Of a stretch of 5,454 bases of DNA, positions 4,642 to 5,454 are shown in pieces; the stretch's first letter is position 1; each line of letters starts with the position of its first letter. Origin of the DNA: Bacillota bacterium. Its GTDB lineage: Bacteria > Bacillota > Clostridia > Christensenellales > CAG-138. The position numbers and the translations under genes are program-made. The stretch covers positions 1 to 5,454 of the forward strand of contig JAEWYV010000256.1 in NCBI GenBank assembly GCA_023458615.1, given 5' to 3'. The notes under the pieces are model-generated. The model was not told the DNA's origin and did not search any database. It saw only the letters and a program-made list of their open reading frames with translations.

Positions 4642-5454
4642 TTATTCCTTCGGTTCTTCTTCGGAGTTTGCCTGCTCTTCGGCTTCTGTCCGGTCCTCGG
4701 CCTCCCCCGCGCGTCTCTCTTTTCGCTTGTTGAGATACACTTTCATGGACTGCCAGAGATAGGTGAAGCTCTCCAACTTCAATAATACCGCCATTGCGAC
4801 ATAAACCGCAACCCCGCAGATGATCTCCAGAATCATCTTCGGCAGGTCGGGGATGCCGATGAGCGACACGAGATACACCACACCCCACATCACGGCGGAG
4901 AGCAGAATCGGCGGCGTCATATCCCAAATCTGCTGTCCCCAGCCGTAGCCAAAGAGCGCCTTCATGTAGATCATGGTGATCAGCATGGAGAACACCGCCG
5001 TGGCGACCACCGCCCAGGCGATGGCAAGCGGCGTGGAGAAGGCAAAGACGGAGACGGCGAGCGCAAGGATGCCGAATATCTTCTTGATAATCTCGGTCTT
5101 GAGGTAAAGATCGCTGCGCCCCAGCGCGTTAATCGCCTGCAAATCGGTCGCCTCCACAGGATAGAGCGCGTAGACGATGCACATGAGCTGCATATACGGC
5201 ACGCTCGGCACCCATTGCTCCGTGAGCAGCACGCGCACAAACGGGGTTGCGACGGCGGCAAGCCCCGCCATCATGGGAAATATCATCAGCGCTGTGGAGC
5301 GGTTTGTCTTTCGCACCATCTCGCGCACGCGGACATTGTCGTCCTGATGCGCGGAATAGGCGGGAAACAGCACCGAAAGCGCGATGCTGGTGAGGTTGTT
5401 GGCAATCATCTCGGGATACTGCCGCCCGCGATTGTAGAGCGCGAGCGAATCGCC
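4642..5454 (-). CDS. Polysaccharide flippase (Wzx/TuaB-like, MOP superfamily), C-terminal fragment
   Basis: The frame is open to the window edge and its N-terminal part is missing; 270 residues are visible. MOP-superfamily flippases move undecaprenyl-linked repeat units across the membrane for capsule, exopolysaccharide or teichuronic acid. The fragment opens with LALYNRGRQYPEMIANNLT and SVLFPAYS, matching the mid-protein element Y-x-R-G-x2-x-P-x2-I-x-N of the WzxC/TuaB type. ATG 5409 lies inside this conserved element, so it is not the start. By eye, about six membrane segments follow, at roughly residues 55-77, 88-103, 125-141, 143-163, 180-201 and 206-226 of the fragment. The C-terminus is a cytoplasmic tail of about 30 residues, first basic (NKRKERR) and then strongly acidic (EAEEQ, EEEPKE). 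It is followed by ugd after 54 bases in the same orientation. Family membership is solid; the exact substrate is unknown, though UDP-galacturonate-derived sugars are suggested by the neighbours. Confidence 0.88.
   Translation of the reverse strand, partial: GDSLALYNRGRQYPEMIANNLTSIALSVLFPAYSAHQDDNVRVREMVRKTNRSTALMIFPMMAGLAAVATPFVRVLLTEQWVPSVPYMQLMCIVYALYPVEATDLQAINALGRSDLYLKTEIIKKIFGILALAVSVFAFSTPLAIAWAVVATAVFSMLITMIYMKALFGYGWGQQIWDMTPPILLSAVMWGVVYLVSLIGIPDLPKMILEIICGVAVYVAMAVLLKLESFTYLWQSMKVYLNKRKERRAGEAEDRTEAEEQANSEEEPKE

Noticed and set aside
4096..4785. 229-codon plus-strand open frame
   Set aside because: It lies antisense across ugd and the flippase 3' end, both clearly real; its His/Arg-rich translation looks non-coding.

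Overview
The window reads as a chromosomal segment from an anaerobic firmicute of the clostridial kind. The grounds are a ThyX tail with a Cys-containing C-terminus, a Clostridia-type PssA, strong Shine-Dalgarno sites and TTG start use; no species can be named. Most of the window is GC-rich (bases 3001-3060 hold 40 G+C of 60). A plus-strand block from about 570 to 1555 is clearly AT-richer (bases 841-900 hold 20 G+C of 60), which suggests a separately acquired cassette.

Layout, left to right. Bases 1-210 (+) are the 3' end of thyX, truncated by the window edge. Overlapping it by 20 bases is a small zinc-ribbon membrane protein (191-568, +). A 212-base AT-rich spacer then ends in a perfect-consensus housekeeping promoter (TTGACA, 17 bases, TATAAT) with an inverted repeat across its -35 box. 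This promoter drives a two-gene module: a 58-aa protein (781-957) and a GNAT-fold acetyltransferase (987-1529), closed by an intrinsic terminator at 1528-1554. The rest of the window is on the minus strand. Reading leftward from the right edge, it holds a polysaccharide flippase fragment (5454-4642), UDP-glucose 6-dehydrogenase ugd (4587-3298), UDP-glucuronate 4-epimerase (3285-2293) and phosphatidylserine synthase pssA (2218-1589), which converges on the GNAT module.

The minus-strand genes form a coherent surface-polysaccharide segment. Ugd oxidises UDP-glucose to UDP-glucuronate, the epimerase converts that to UDP-galacturonate, and the flippase would export lipid-linked repeat units. PssA belongs to phospholipid synthesis and may be only a neighbour.

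The most interesting part is the small-protein/GNAT pair, which has the layout of a toxin-antitoxin operon. Between the two genes, bases 972-1006 form a 14-bp hairpin with a 7-base loop, followed at once by eight T residues. This is the architecture of an intrinsic terminator, and the ATG of the GNAT gene lies in the loop. A five-codon mini-ORF (970-987) runs through the left arm of the hairpin and its stop overlaps that ATG as TAATG. Together these suggest that GNAT expression is limited by attenuation and translational coupling; this is inference from sequence only.
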